From CAJQQY01 sp964352225 (GTDB lineage Bacteria; Bacteroidota; Bacteroidia; Chitinophagales; Saprospiraceae): a DNA stretch of 20,639 nt. The stretch is taken from contig CAYGRM010000081.1 of assembly GCA_964352225.1 (NCBI GenBank), positions 1 through 20,639 of the forward strand, given 5' to 3'. Positions 8,170-15,496 of the stretch are shown here, in pieces (position 1 is the stretch's first letter; the number at the start of each line of letters is the position of its first letter). Both the position numbers and the translations under genes were made by a program. The notes beneath the pieces were generated by a model, which was not told where the DNA came from, did not search any database, and was given only the letters and a program-made list of their open reading frames with translations.

Positions 8170-8604
8170 TTAGAGAGCTACCGTCTTAAAGCTAGGTAAA
8201 ACATTAATTTCTAACCAAAAATTGGTGGTAGCTCGAATGATTTTACTGAACTCGGTAATGTCCTCTGGTTTTTTGATGCAGGCATTTGCTCCATATTCGT
8301 AGCAAGTAATTATTTTATCATAATCATTTGAAGAAGTAAAAACCACAATTGGTATTTTTTTCAAAACGTCATCTGTATAAAATTTCTTTAGAATATCCAT
8401 TCCGTCAATTTTAGGCAAGTTAAGATCTAAAAGGACTAACCCTAAATCTTCAATATCGCCTTTTTCGAAAAAATCTAGTAGTTCTTGACCATCTTTGACG
8501 ATGGTTATTTCTGCATAAAGGTTAATTTCTTCAAAAGCTGATTTAATTAATTCTAAGTCAGCTAGATTATCTTCGGCGATGAGAATTTGTCTTACTCGTT
8601 TCAT
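8170..8604 (-). CDS. Single-domain response regulator (CheY/Rcp1-like receiver)
   Basis: 144 aa, a lone receiver domain with no output domain. Phosphorylation residues: acidic pair E11-D12 (IAEDN), phospho-acceptor D60 in LVLLDLNLPKIDG, T90 in VVFTSS, and K112 before Pro in CIKKP. This fits the Rcp1-like group that relays phosphate from hybrid or bacteriophytochrome-type kinases, but no kinase is in the window and the partner is unknown. The last 15 or so residues run past the receiver fold. The 250 bp upstream (8605-8854) hold no gene. Confidence 0.92.
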   Translation of the reverse strand: MKRVRQILIAEDNLADLELIKSAFEEINLYAEITIVKDGQELLDFFEKGDIEDLGLVLLDLNLPKIDGMDILKKFYTDDVLKKIPIVVFTSSNDYDKIITCYEYGANACIKKPEDITEFSKIIRATTNFWLEINVLPSFKTVAL

Positions 8605-8854
8605 GGAGCGAATATTTAGTTTTAATTACTTGAGTAATTTTTATTGTAAATGACTATTAGTTAGTTATATCACGAATAAAAAAAATAAATTTTTCTGAAT
8701 TAATATTGGATTTTCTAATAGAAATGGGGATTGGAGAGGGATAATATTAAGAAGTTTCCAATTAGTAATATGATCTAATACAAAGGTTATTCCAGTTATT
8801 TTTTTTAAGTATTCTTAAGAATGAAAAGAGGTGAAATTGAGGAAAAAAAAGAAA

Positions 8855-9784
8855 TTAATCTTCTTCGAGATTAGATTCTCGGATAATATAAAGAGGTCGA
8901 TTTCGAATATTATGATTCATTCGGCTTAGATATTCTCCAATAATTCCAATAGCAATCATCTGAATTCCGCCAATAAACAAAATAGCAATCATTAAGGAGG
9001 TCCATCCAGGAACAGAATTTTCCCAAACAAATTTAGCCAGAAGAGCATAAATTGCTACAAAAAAGGCAATAATCGAAACCATAAATCCAAAGTAAGTCAC
9101 AACTTTTAAAGGTACATCTGAAAATGCGGTAATTCCATCAAGCGCAAAGTGTAACATCTTTCGATAAGTATAACCTGTAGCACCTGCTTGACGTTCTTGG
9201 CGATCATATTCTACAAAAGTCTGATTGAATCCAACCCATGAAATTTGACCACGGAGGTATTTATTTTTTTCAGGCATTTCTCGCAAAACTTCCACAATTT
9301 TTTGATCAATCATTCTAAAATCACCGGTATCGACTGGGATAGATATCGAAGTCATTTTAGCCAAAATACGATAGAAAGCTTTGGCGGTGAGAAGTTTTAA
9401 AAAACTTTCGCCTTTTCGGTTTTTTCTTTTTGCATAAATCACTTCAAAGCCTTCATTTCTTTTTTGATACATTTCTGCAATCAATTCTGGAGGGTCTTGG
9501 AGGTCTGCATCGATGATCACGACTGCGTTTCCACTAGTTTTGTCAAGGCCTGCCGTAACCGCTATCTGATGTCCAAAATTTCGACTGAAGTCAATGTACT
9601 TTACCTCAGCATATTTTTTGGATAAAACTTTAATCAAACCAATTGAAGCATCTTTGCTACCATCATTGACAAAGATTAATTCATAAGTAACATTCAAATT
9701 TTGCATGACCTGCGAAAGCCGATCATACAAAGTTTGAATGTTATTTTCTTCATTATAAACTGGAATGATTACAGATATATCCAT
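8855..9784 (-). CDS. GT2 polyprenyl-phosphate glycosyltransferase (DPM1/GtrB-like)
   Basis: 309 aa. GT-A domain at residues 1-225: VIIPVYNEENN (5-15), FVNDGSKD (38-45), and the metal- and nucleotide-binding DADLQDPPELI (92-102). Two membrane helices follow (about 227-250 and 262-285), with GGIQMIAIGIIGEYLSRM and RPLYIIRE at the end. This layout is that of enzymes that move a sugar from a nucleotide to undecaprenyl phosphate (GtrB, ArnC, CsbB group); the sugar cannot be read. The gene starts 15 nt after the murA stop on the same strand, so murA and this gene probably form an operon. It could supply the lipid-linked donor for the GT-C enzyme at 5593-7110. Confidence 0.92.
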   Translation of the reverse strand: MDISVIIPVYNEENNIQTLYDRLSQVMQNLNVTYELIFVNDGSKDASIGLIKVLSKKYAEVKYIDFSRNFGHQIAVTAGLDKTSGNAVVIIDADLQDPPELIAEMYQKRNEGFEVIYAKRKNRKGESFLKLLTAKAFYRILAKMTSISIPVDTGDFRMIDQKIVEVLREMPEKNKYLRGQISWVGFNQTFVEYDRQERQAGATGYTYRKMLHFALDGITAFSDVPLKVVTYFGFMVSIIAFFVAIYALLAKFVWENSVPGWTSLMIAILFIGGIQMIAIGIIGEYLSRMNHNIRNRPLYIIRESNLEED

Positions 9785-9799
9785 AGATATTTTCTTATC

Positions 9800-11107
9800 C
9801 TAAGTTTTTACACGTTTAATTTTAGCACCAATCGCATTCAATCGCTTGTCAATATCTTCATAACCTCGGTCGATTTGGTGAATGCTTCGAATGGTGCTCT
9901 TTCCTTTAGCAGAAAGTGCGGCAATCAAAAGTGCTACTCCCGCGCGAATATCGGGAGAAGTCATTTCGATACCTCGGAGTTGAGATTTTCGATTCAATCC
10001 GATTACGGTTGCTCGGTGCGGATCACAAAGAATAATTTGTGCGCCCATATCAATTAGTTTATCGACAAAGAATAATCTACTTTCAAACATCTTTTGATGA
10101 ATCAAAACACTACCATTCGCTTGCGTCGCCATCACTAAGATAATGGAAATTAGATCTGGGGTGAATCCAGGCCATGGTGCATCATAAATCGTCATGATAG
10201 AACCATCGATAAAACTTTGAATGGTATAAGATTTTTGTTTTGGAATAAAAATATCATCTCCTTTGACTTTAAATTTAACACCTAATTTTCTGAAAACAGA
10301 GAGTGTATTTCCTAATTGATCGACGCGACAATCTTTGATCGTGATTTCAGATTGGGTCATGGCAGCTAATCCAATAAAACTTCCAATTTCAATCATATCA
10401 GGCAAAATTCTGTGTTTTGTTCCTCCCAATTCATCCACTCCTTCGATGGTTAAAAGGTTAGATCCAATGCCTGAAATTTTTGCGCCCATGTCATTGAGCA
10501 TTCTACAAAGTTGTTGCAAATAAGGTTCGCAGGCAGCATTGTAAATGGTCGTTGTCCCCTTGGCCAAAGCTGCAGCCATAACTATATTGGCAGTTCCGGT
10601 CACGGAAATTTCATCCATGAGTAAGTATGTTCCTTTTAATCTTTTTGATTCTAGGAAAAACTTTTCGCCTTCATATCTGAATTTTGCGCCAAGTTTTTGA
10701 AAACCTAAAAGGTGGGTATCCAATCTTCGGCGACCAATTTTATCGCCTCCAGGTTTGGGCAAACTTGCTTTTCCGAATCGAGCTAGTAAAGGTGCAATCA
10801 ACATGACTGAACCTCTAATTTTTTTTGCGTCTTCCTGAAAATCATCAGAATGATAAAAGTCTAAATCAATTTCGTCGGCTTGAAAAGTAAAAGTATTGCC
10901 TTTAATTTTTCTAACTTTTACACCTAGGCCTTTTAATAAATTTAGCAACTTTCGAACATCCAAAATATTTGGAACATTGCTGATTGTCACTTTTTCTTTA
11001 GTTAAAAGTACGGCGCATAAAACTTGTAACGCTTCGTTTTTTGCTCCTTGAGGAGTGAGGGTTCCTTTGAGCGATATTCCTCCTGTAACTTCAAATGATT
11101 CTTGCAT
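9800..11107 (-). CDS. murA: UDP-N-acetylglucosamine 1-carboxyvinyltransferase MurA
   Basis: 435 aa, normal length. It transfers enolpyruvate from PEP to UDP-GlcNAc, the first committed peptidoglycan step, in the cytoplasm. Visible: LTPQGAKNEAL with the substrate-binding Lys-Asn (K23, N24), GFTPDLISIILVMA with the catalytic-base region, and SPDIRAGVALLIAAL near the C-terminus. In the flexible active-site loop the usual PGGC-x-IG-x-RP-x-D-x-H reads PGGDKIGRRRLDTH, so Asp122 (codon 10742-10744, GAT) replaces the Cys that forms the covalent adduct with fosfomycin. Asp at this place is known from fosfomycin-insensitive but active MurA of Mycobacterium tuberculosis, Chlamydia and Borrelia. Start MQESFEV; the GT2 gene follows after 15 nt. 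Confidence 0.96.
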   Translation of the reverse strand: MQESFEVTGGISLKGTLTPQGAKNEALQVLCAVLLTKEKVTISNVPNILDVRKLLNLLKGLGVKVRKIKGNTFTFQADEIDLDFYHSDDFQEDAKKIRGSVMLIAPLLARFGKASLPKPGGDKIGRRRLDTHLLGFQKLGAKFRYEGEKFFLESKRLKGTYLLMDEISVTGTANIVMAAALAKGTTTIYNAACEPYLQQLCRMLNDMGAKISGIGSNLLTIEGVDELGGTKHRILPDMIEIGSFIGLAAMTQSEITIKDCRVDQLGNTLSVFRKLGVKFKVKGDDIFIPKQKSYTIQSFIDGSIMTIYDAPWPGFTPDLISIILVMATQANGSVLIHQKMFESRLFFVDKLIDMGAQIILCDPHRATVIGLNRKSQLRGIEMTSPDIRAGVALLIAALSAKGKSTIRSIHQIDRGYEDIDKRLNAIGAKIKRVKT

Positions 11108-11174
11108 GTCTTTTTTTTAATACAATGATAAAGGCTAAAACCTGTATCACCTTGGTACATCTATTTTTTGCAGA

Positions 11175-11182
11175 CAAAATTA
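11175..11182 (-). promoter_or_regulatory. Putative -7 element of murA (TAATTTTG on minus strand)
   Basis: Matches TAnnTTTG on the minus strand about 68 nt before the murA start. No -33 TTTG at the expected spacing. The rest of 11108-11248 holds nothing else clear. Confidence 0.35.
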
Positions 11183-11248
11183 TAATATTCGCAGGAGTAT
11201 TCTTTAAATAATGGATTTTTTTCCAAAAAAATAGTTGTGGCTAGTAAT

Positions 11249-12619
11249 TTAGTCAATCACCAACTTCCCATTTCCTAACAATACATTTCCATTTTTGATT
11301 TTATAAAAATAGATGCCGTTCGAAAGATTTTTTTTATAAAAAGAAAAAGTAGAGTTGACATGCGTTTCCTCGCGAACCATTTTTCCCATCACGTCAAAAA
11401 CTTGGAGATTGATATTTTTAGTGTTTGAGGTTTTGATTTCGAAAGTAGTTTGAGTTTCCATCGGATTTGGAAAAACGTCAATGGATGATACATTTGGAAT
11501 TTCTTTTTGAGAAGTAATCGTTCCTCCTATTTTTTTTAATAACATACCTTCAGAAGCTTGTCCTGCTAAAATATAGTCTCCATCAAAAGTTGGTTTTATG
11601 GAGGCTATTTTTTGTTCGGCAGAATTAAAATTTTCATACCAAACCATTTCTCCCTCATCATCTAATTCCATGATATAACCATTATCTGCAAAAGACCAAA
11701 TATGTAAAATGTCACCAACAATAGTGTAACCTCCATCATCACGAATAATAATATCTGAGACAATATCAATATTTTCAATAGTCAAATTTTTAATCCATTC
11801 TCCATTTCCAAGTGAGTCAGTTTTAAAAATTAAGGGGAAAATATCTCCAATACCTATTGTCCGACCACCTATGATATAACCTCCATCGGGAGTTTGTTTT
11901 ACGACATACCCTTCTTCCGAATTTGAAAAATTATAAGGATTTTGCCATTCTATATTTCCGTTAGGGTCAAGTTTAAAAAGGTTCAATTCATTTCCAATTA
12001 CTCCAACTACAATTGCACCACCATCATTAGTTGCACCAATATATGCCTCATGAATATGATCGGAGAAAGTATGATATTTTTCCCACAATAAGTTTCCATC
12101 TGTATCTGATTTCATAATATAAAAACTTAATAAATCTGGAAAATTTGGAGTTGTAATTCCTGAAAGCATAAAATTATCATCTGTAGTCTTGACTCCACTT
12201 GTGATGTGTCGAGAAGTATCTGCATCAAAAGTTTTTTCCCAAATTACTTCTCCCTCGGAATCAGTTTTGAAGATATAAGGAATGCTAGATTGGCTTCCTC
12301 CAAGAATAAAGTCGCCGTCAGGTAGTTCATCAAGTAACACAACACTTTCATCATTAATCTCGCCTGCTTTGTAATTGTGTTCCCAAAGTATAATTCCAAG
12401 TGAATCCGTTTTTGCAAATCTAATTCCATGACGAATTGCTCCTGTTGGAAAATCTAATTCCCCTGCTATGACAAAACCGCCATCAGAAGTTGGATGCACC
12501 TCCAAACCCAAAGTCAGCACTTCTTCTGGATATGAAAAAACAGTTTCCCAGCCTTGAGCAATGGTAGAAAAAGGAGAGAGAAAGAGTAGAAAAGTGAATA
12601 GATTTTTCATGATTTTCAT
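11249..12619 (-). CDS. Secreted repeat protein with T9SS type A sorting domain
   Basis: 456 aa. Signal peptide MKIMKNLFTFLLFLSPFSTIAQ, cut after AQ. The body has six or seven repeats of about 50-60 residues, each with a DGG-type strand (TSDGGFVIAGE, LPDGDFILGGS, TNDGGAIVVGV, TPDGGYIIGGR, RDDGGYTIVGD, TFDGDYILAGQ) alternating with a KTD-x-x-G-x-x-x-W strand (AKTDSLGIILWEHNY, FKLDPNGNIEWQNPY). This suggests a beta-propeller-like fold. The C-terminal 75 or so residues (SIDVFPNPMETQTTFEI to GKLVID) are a T9SS type A sorting domain. No enzymatic motif; surface adhesion or structural role is a guess. A second in-frame ATG lies three codons in; the first is used because MK-xx-MK extends the basic n-region. 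Confidence 0.85.
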   Translation of the reverse strand: MKIMKNLFTFLLFLSPFSTIAQGWETVFSYPEEVLTLGLEVHPTSDGGFVIAGELDFPTGAIRHGIRFAKTDSLGIILWEHNYKAGEINDESVVLLDELPDGDFILGGSQSSIPYIFKTDSEGEVIWEKTFDADTSRHITSGVKTTDDNFMLSGITTPNFPDLLSFYIMKSDTDGNLLWEKYHTFSDHIHEAYIGATNDGGAIVVGVIGNELNLFKLDPNGNIEWQNPYNFSNSEEGYVVKQTPDGGYIIGGRTIGIGDIFPLIFKTDSLGNGEWIKNLTIENIDIVSDIIIRDDGGYTIVGDILHIWSFADNGYIMELDDEGEMVWYENFNSAEQKIASIKPTFDGDYILAGQASEGMLLKKIGGTITSQKEIPNVSSIDVFPNPMETQTTFEIKTSNTKNINLQVFDVMGKMVREETHVNSTFSFYKKNLSNGIYFYKIKNGNVLLGNGKLVID

Positions 12620-12765
12620 TTTTTAAAAATAAAAAGGGTTTGCCAAAAAGGTACAAGGATATTTTTTTAAAAGTTGGATAAAAGTCAAAGGCATAATTAT
12701 TGAATGATCGAAGATACTAGGAATTCCCCTCATCTGATATTTTTAATTTTTTTGAAAAATACCTA

Positions 12766-13236
12766 ATGATGAGAGCACCTAATGAAATTTTGGATGATGA
12801 ATTCATTTTATCCAAAAGAAAAAAAGCCTACCGTCGGTCTTCTTTGCTCAAACGGTTTCTAAATTTAGCAATTGATTATTTGACCATTTTACATTTATCT
12901 ATTTTTGTAGGAGTATTGTTAGGGATAGTTTTTTCTGTTTTGGGAAAAAATGAATGGTTGGTAATTTTCCAAGATGATTCTACCAATTTGGGAATTGGTT
13001 GCTTGGTAATTTCGATTTATTATATTGGATGTGAATTTTTTTTGGAGGGAAAAACTTTAGGAAAATATGCTACTCAAACTTCAGTCAAAAACATATCAGG
13101 AGAGCGTGCTTCATTTGTCGATATTTTAATTCGAACGGCATACCGATTTTTTCCATTGGAACCTTTTTCTATTTTTTTTGGAAAAAAACAGGGATGGCAT
13201 GATTCCCTTTCTTTGACGATGGTAGTAGATGATTGA
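12766..13236 (+). CDS. RDD family membrane protein
   Basis: 156 aa. RDD domain from about residue 24 to 150: SLLKRFLNLAIDYLTI (the Arg and Asp of the first helix), three hydrophobic segments (about 38-62, 72-92, and a weaker one near 125-140), and FFLEGKTLGKYATQTSVKNI, typical of the family, followed by GWHDSLSLTMVV. RDD proteins are small inner-membrane proteins; some have been linked to ion exchange, but the role here cannot be stated. Two adjacent ATGs; the first (12766) is used. It is divergent from the T9SS protein and convergent with the DUF4837 gene, with an imperfect 23-bp inverted repeat just after its stop. Confidence 0.88.
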   Translation: MMRAPNEILDDEFILSKRKKAYRRSSLLKRFLNLAIDYLTILHLSIFVGVLLGIVFSVLGKNEWLVIFQDDSTNLGIGCLVISIYYIGCEFFLEGKTLGKYATQTSVKNISGERASFVDILIRTAYRFFPLEPFSIFFGKKQGWHDSLSLTMVVDD

Positions 13237-13237
13237 A

Positions 13238-13309
13238 TAAGGAATTTCCAATATCCAACTATTGAAAATGGAAGTGTTTTTGCTTAAGTTGGATTTTGGA
13301 AATTCCTTA
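13238..13309. repeat. Imperfect 23-bp inverted repeat between convergent genes
   Basis: Arms 13238-13260 and 13287-13309 are reverse complements with one mismatch, around a 26-nt loop. The repeat lies between the RDD stop (13236) and the DUF4837 stop (13339). It lacks a T-run on either strand, so it is not a standard intrinsic terminator, but the stem could still stop transcription or protect both 3' ends. Confidence 0.75.
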
Positions 13310-13338
13310 GTGAAGCATTGCCTCTTGATTATTCAGAA

Positions 13339-14487
13339 TCACTCTTCAGAATTAACTGCCGCAGCAGAGTTGTTTCCAAACTTAGTATTTCGCAAAATAT
13401 TTTCAATGCGTTCCATAAACTTTCTTTTAGTTGTCGATGGTGCGTGGACAAAACCTTCAATATAGAGTAATTGATCAGTCGATTTATCATGAATCAAGTA
13501 ACCGATAAATGGCCCTCCCATAAAGTCATTCACCAAATCCCAAACGCCTCGAACTTCAACGGCATAGCTTCCATGAAGTTCCATCGGAATAGCAAACATA
13601 GGCAAGTCAACATCATTCGTTCTCATGTATGCACCATTAACTTCAGTAGTGATATATTTCTTTCCTAGTGAATCTCGAATGGTACGAATTCCTTCTTTTG
13701 TAAATTGCTCTTGACTAATGTAAGGTAATTTATGGATAAAAATATTTGAACTTAACTCTGAAGATTCTTTTCTAAGCCAGATAGTATTTTCTTCATCAAT
13801 AGCGACAAAGTACTCTTGTGGTATTTTCATCTCAGCACCCATTTTCTCTTTTATATTTTTTTCCACACCGATGTTTCGACCTTTGATATAAGCTAAAGTT
13901 CCAATTTGATTTTGATCAAAATCATGGACTCGCTTTGCAATATTTGGAAAACTAGCTTTGATATTTTCAGAAAGTGCTTGCTGTGAATTTCCAAAAATAA
14001 AAGTTAACAATTGACCTCGAGCCCATTTGTTATGCCCTACGACAGTATGAAATGTTGGATCTGTTTTCGCTCGATTGACTTTTTCAGCACCAAGATCTTT
14101 TTGGATAATTTTATTGGTTTCAGAATGGACATCTTGAAAATTTCCTAAAAAAACAAATGTTCTTAAGTCTCTCAACATGCGGTCATTTCTCAATTGTTCA
14201 GGTGTCAAATGCCGAAGATCAAACATTGGTTCAGGCTGAGGCAAAAGTAAATAGGCTGACTGGAAATAATAACGGAATGTATCTCCTGCCATTCCCTCCC
14301 AGACATTATCATCAGCGACAACAACGATTTCACTTGTTTTTCCAATCGCGCCAGACATGGGTGGAGAATAATTAGAATTGGACTCAGAAGCGCAAGAAGT
14401 CAACATGACTAACAACCATCCTACTATGAATAAAACTGGTTTCCAAAAATATAATAAATTGGTATTTGGATTTTTTTTATAATTCAT
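13339..14487 (-). CDS. DUF4837 family lipoprotein
   Basis: 382 aa. The N-terminus has a basic, Asn-rich stretch, one hydrophobic segment (about residues 13-30) and a lipobox LTSC with the lipidated Cys at 32, so it should be anchored in the membrane facing the periplasm. The mature part opens with GKTSEIVVVADDNVWEGMAG, then LLPQPEPMFDLRHL, the signature of DUF4837, a family seen in Bacteroidota. Its function is unknown. It ends with an acidic, Ala/Asn-rich tail. The SRPBCC gene lies 156 nt upstream on the same strand; the spacing leaves co-transcription open. Confidence 0.85.
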   Translation of the reverse strand: MNYKKNPNTNLLYFWKPVLFIVGWLLVMLTSCASESNSNYSPPMSGAIGKTSEIVVVADDNVWEGMAGDTFRYYFQSAYLLLPQPEPMFDLRHLTPEQLRNDRMLRDLRTFVFLGNFQDVHSETNKIIQKDLGAEKVNRAKTDPTFHTVVGHNKWARGQLLTFIFGNSQQALSENIKASFPNIAKRVHDFDQNQIGTLAYIKGRNIGVEKNIKEKMGAEMKIPQEYFVAIDEENTIWLRKESSELSSNIFIHKLPYISQEQFTKEGIRTIRDSLGKKYITTEVNGAYMRTNDVDLPMFAIPMELHGSYAVEVRGVWDLVNDFMGGPFIGYLIHDKSTDQLLYIEGFVHAPSTTKRKFMERIENILRNTKFGNNSAAAVNSEE

Positions 14488-14643
14488 TTCAACGACGTTT
14501 TTTCAAAATTTAATTAATCTTTTATTCCTTTTCTTCAACTATAAACAAGATGCGAGGGAAGTAGTTTTTGGCGCATTCCGAATAATGGTTGATAGTTAGT
14601 ATTTAATTGTGATTATTCTCACTATGGGATTAATCGGTGACCA

Positions 14644-15204
14644 TTAGCCATTGGTTAGTTTTTCTTTGAACTTTCGTTCACTCACTTTTTTAAGATATTT
14701 TAGGCTATAGTCGAATTGGGGTTCGTTGTTTTCTCTTTCGAAAAAAATATTCTCAAATTTCTCTTTTGGAGTTAGTGGAACTGGAAATTCTAAACGAAAC
14801 GTTGCAGTTGTTCCATCATTTTCTCGTTTGAAAAAATAAAGCGCATCGCCACCTTTACCAGGTTCATCATAATCAAAATGAACAAGTATCTTTTTGTTAG
14901 GAATACTTTCAATTATTTTTAGTTGACCATCACCTAGTTTTTCACTTTCCCAACGTAGACCAGCATCTTTTCCAAAAGTCCAATTGCCAAAATCTGTTTT
15001 CCACTCAGAGTCAAGGTTGGCAAAGTAAGACCATTCTTCCCAATTCCTTAAATCATTGATTTGTTGAAAAACGATTTCTACGGGAGCATTGATGTGAATA
15101 GATTTTTCGACCGTATATTTTTCGGGAAGGAAAAAAGAAATGACGACCATCGCTGCAATTAAGGCAATGATTCCCAAAAATATATTTTGTAAGATTCTCA
15201 TCAT
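14644..15204 (-). CDS. SRPBCC family protein (polyketide cyclase/START-like), membrane-anchored
   Basis: 186 aa. One N-terminal helix (about residues 5-25) is followed by a hydrophobic-cavity domain: EKYTVEKSIHINAPVEIVFQ, then NDLRNWEEWSYF (the usual W-x-x-W region), and a C-terminal helix (KYLKKVSERKFKEKL). This is the polyketide cyclase/dehydrase group of the START superfamily, which binds small lipophilic ligands; the ligand here is unknown. The start has two adjacent ATGs (MMRIL); the first is given, the second costs one residue. Confidence 0.85.
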   Translation of the reverse strand: MMRILQNIFLGIIALIAAMVVISFFLPEKYTVEKSIHINAPVEIVFQQINDLRNWEEWSYFANLDSEWKTDFGNWTFGKDAGLRWESEKLGDGQLKIIESIPNKKILVHFDYDEPGKGGDALYFFKRENDGTTATFRLEFPVPLTPKEKFENIFFERENNEPQFDYSLKYLKKVSERKFKEKLTNG

Positions 15205-15246
15205 TTGCTGGGATTTTGAAGTTCTAGTGATAAAAAGTCAACGAGG

Positions 15247-15254
15247 CAAATATA
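15247..15254 (-). promoter_or_regulatory. Putative -7 element of the SRPBCC gene (TATATTTG on minus strand)
   Basis: Exact TAnnTTTG match on the minus strand, 43 nt before the start codon. No -33 TTTG at the expected distance. Confidence 0.35.
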
Positions 15255-15322
15255 ATAATTAAAGGGAAGAAGTAGATTGGATTTTGTGGAGGAGAGATAA
15301 CGAATTTGGAGATTCATTATAC

Positions 15323-15362
15323 AAAAAAAAATCAGCCGTTCAATTACCCTGAACGACTGATT
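15323..15362 (-). terminator. Rho-independent terminator of the MORN-caspase gene
   Basis: On the minus strand a 13-bp stem (15362-15350 with 15342-15330, one G-U pair) with a 7-nt loop leads into eight T residues (15323-15330). It lies about 135 nt past the stop of the MORN-caspase gene; the stretch in between has only weak short palindromes. Confidence 0.8.
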
Positions 15363-15496
15363 ACAATAAATTTAATTTCCCCTCTTTTGGGAAAACCAAT
15401 TCTGACAACAGCATCTTTAATTAACAGTTAATGATGAAAGCGTAACGGTTAATTTTTTATCGTATTCTGACTTTTAAAATCAGATGTTTTCTTAGT

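Noticed and set aside
8624..8639. Palindrome AATTACT-TG-AGTAATT upstream of the response regulator
   Set aside because: Could be an operator, but short AT-only palindromes are expected by chance in such AT-rich DNA, and nothing else supports it.
8811..8822. Perfect 12-bp palindrome ATTCTTAAGAAT after the GT2 gene
   Set aside because: Too short and lacks a T-run on the minus strand, so not a convincing terminator.
8605..8854. Possible small gene in the 250-bp gap before the response regulator
   Set aside because: No open frame with start and recognisable sequence; only short AT palindromes.
9701..10057. A 118-codon plus-strand frame across the GT2-murA junction
   Set aside because: Antisense to two well-supported genes, with no recognisable product.
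9800..11107. MurA as a pseudogene because the usual Cys is absent
   Set aside because: Asp at this place is known in active MurA enzymes, and the gene is full length with other motifs intact.
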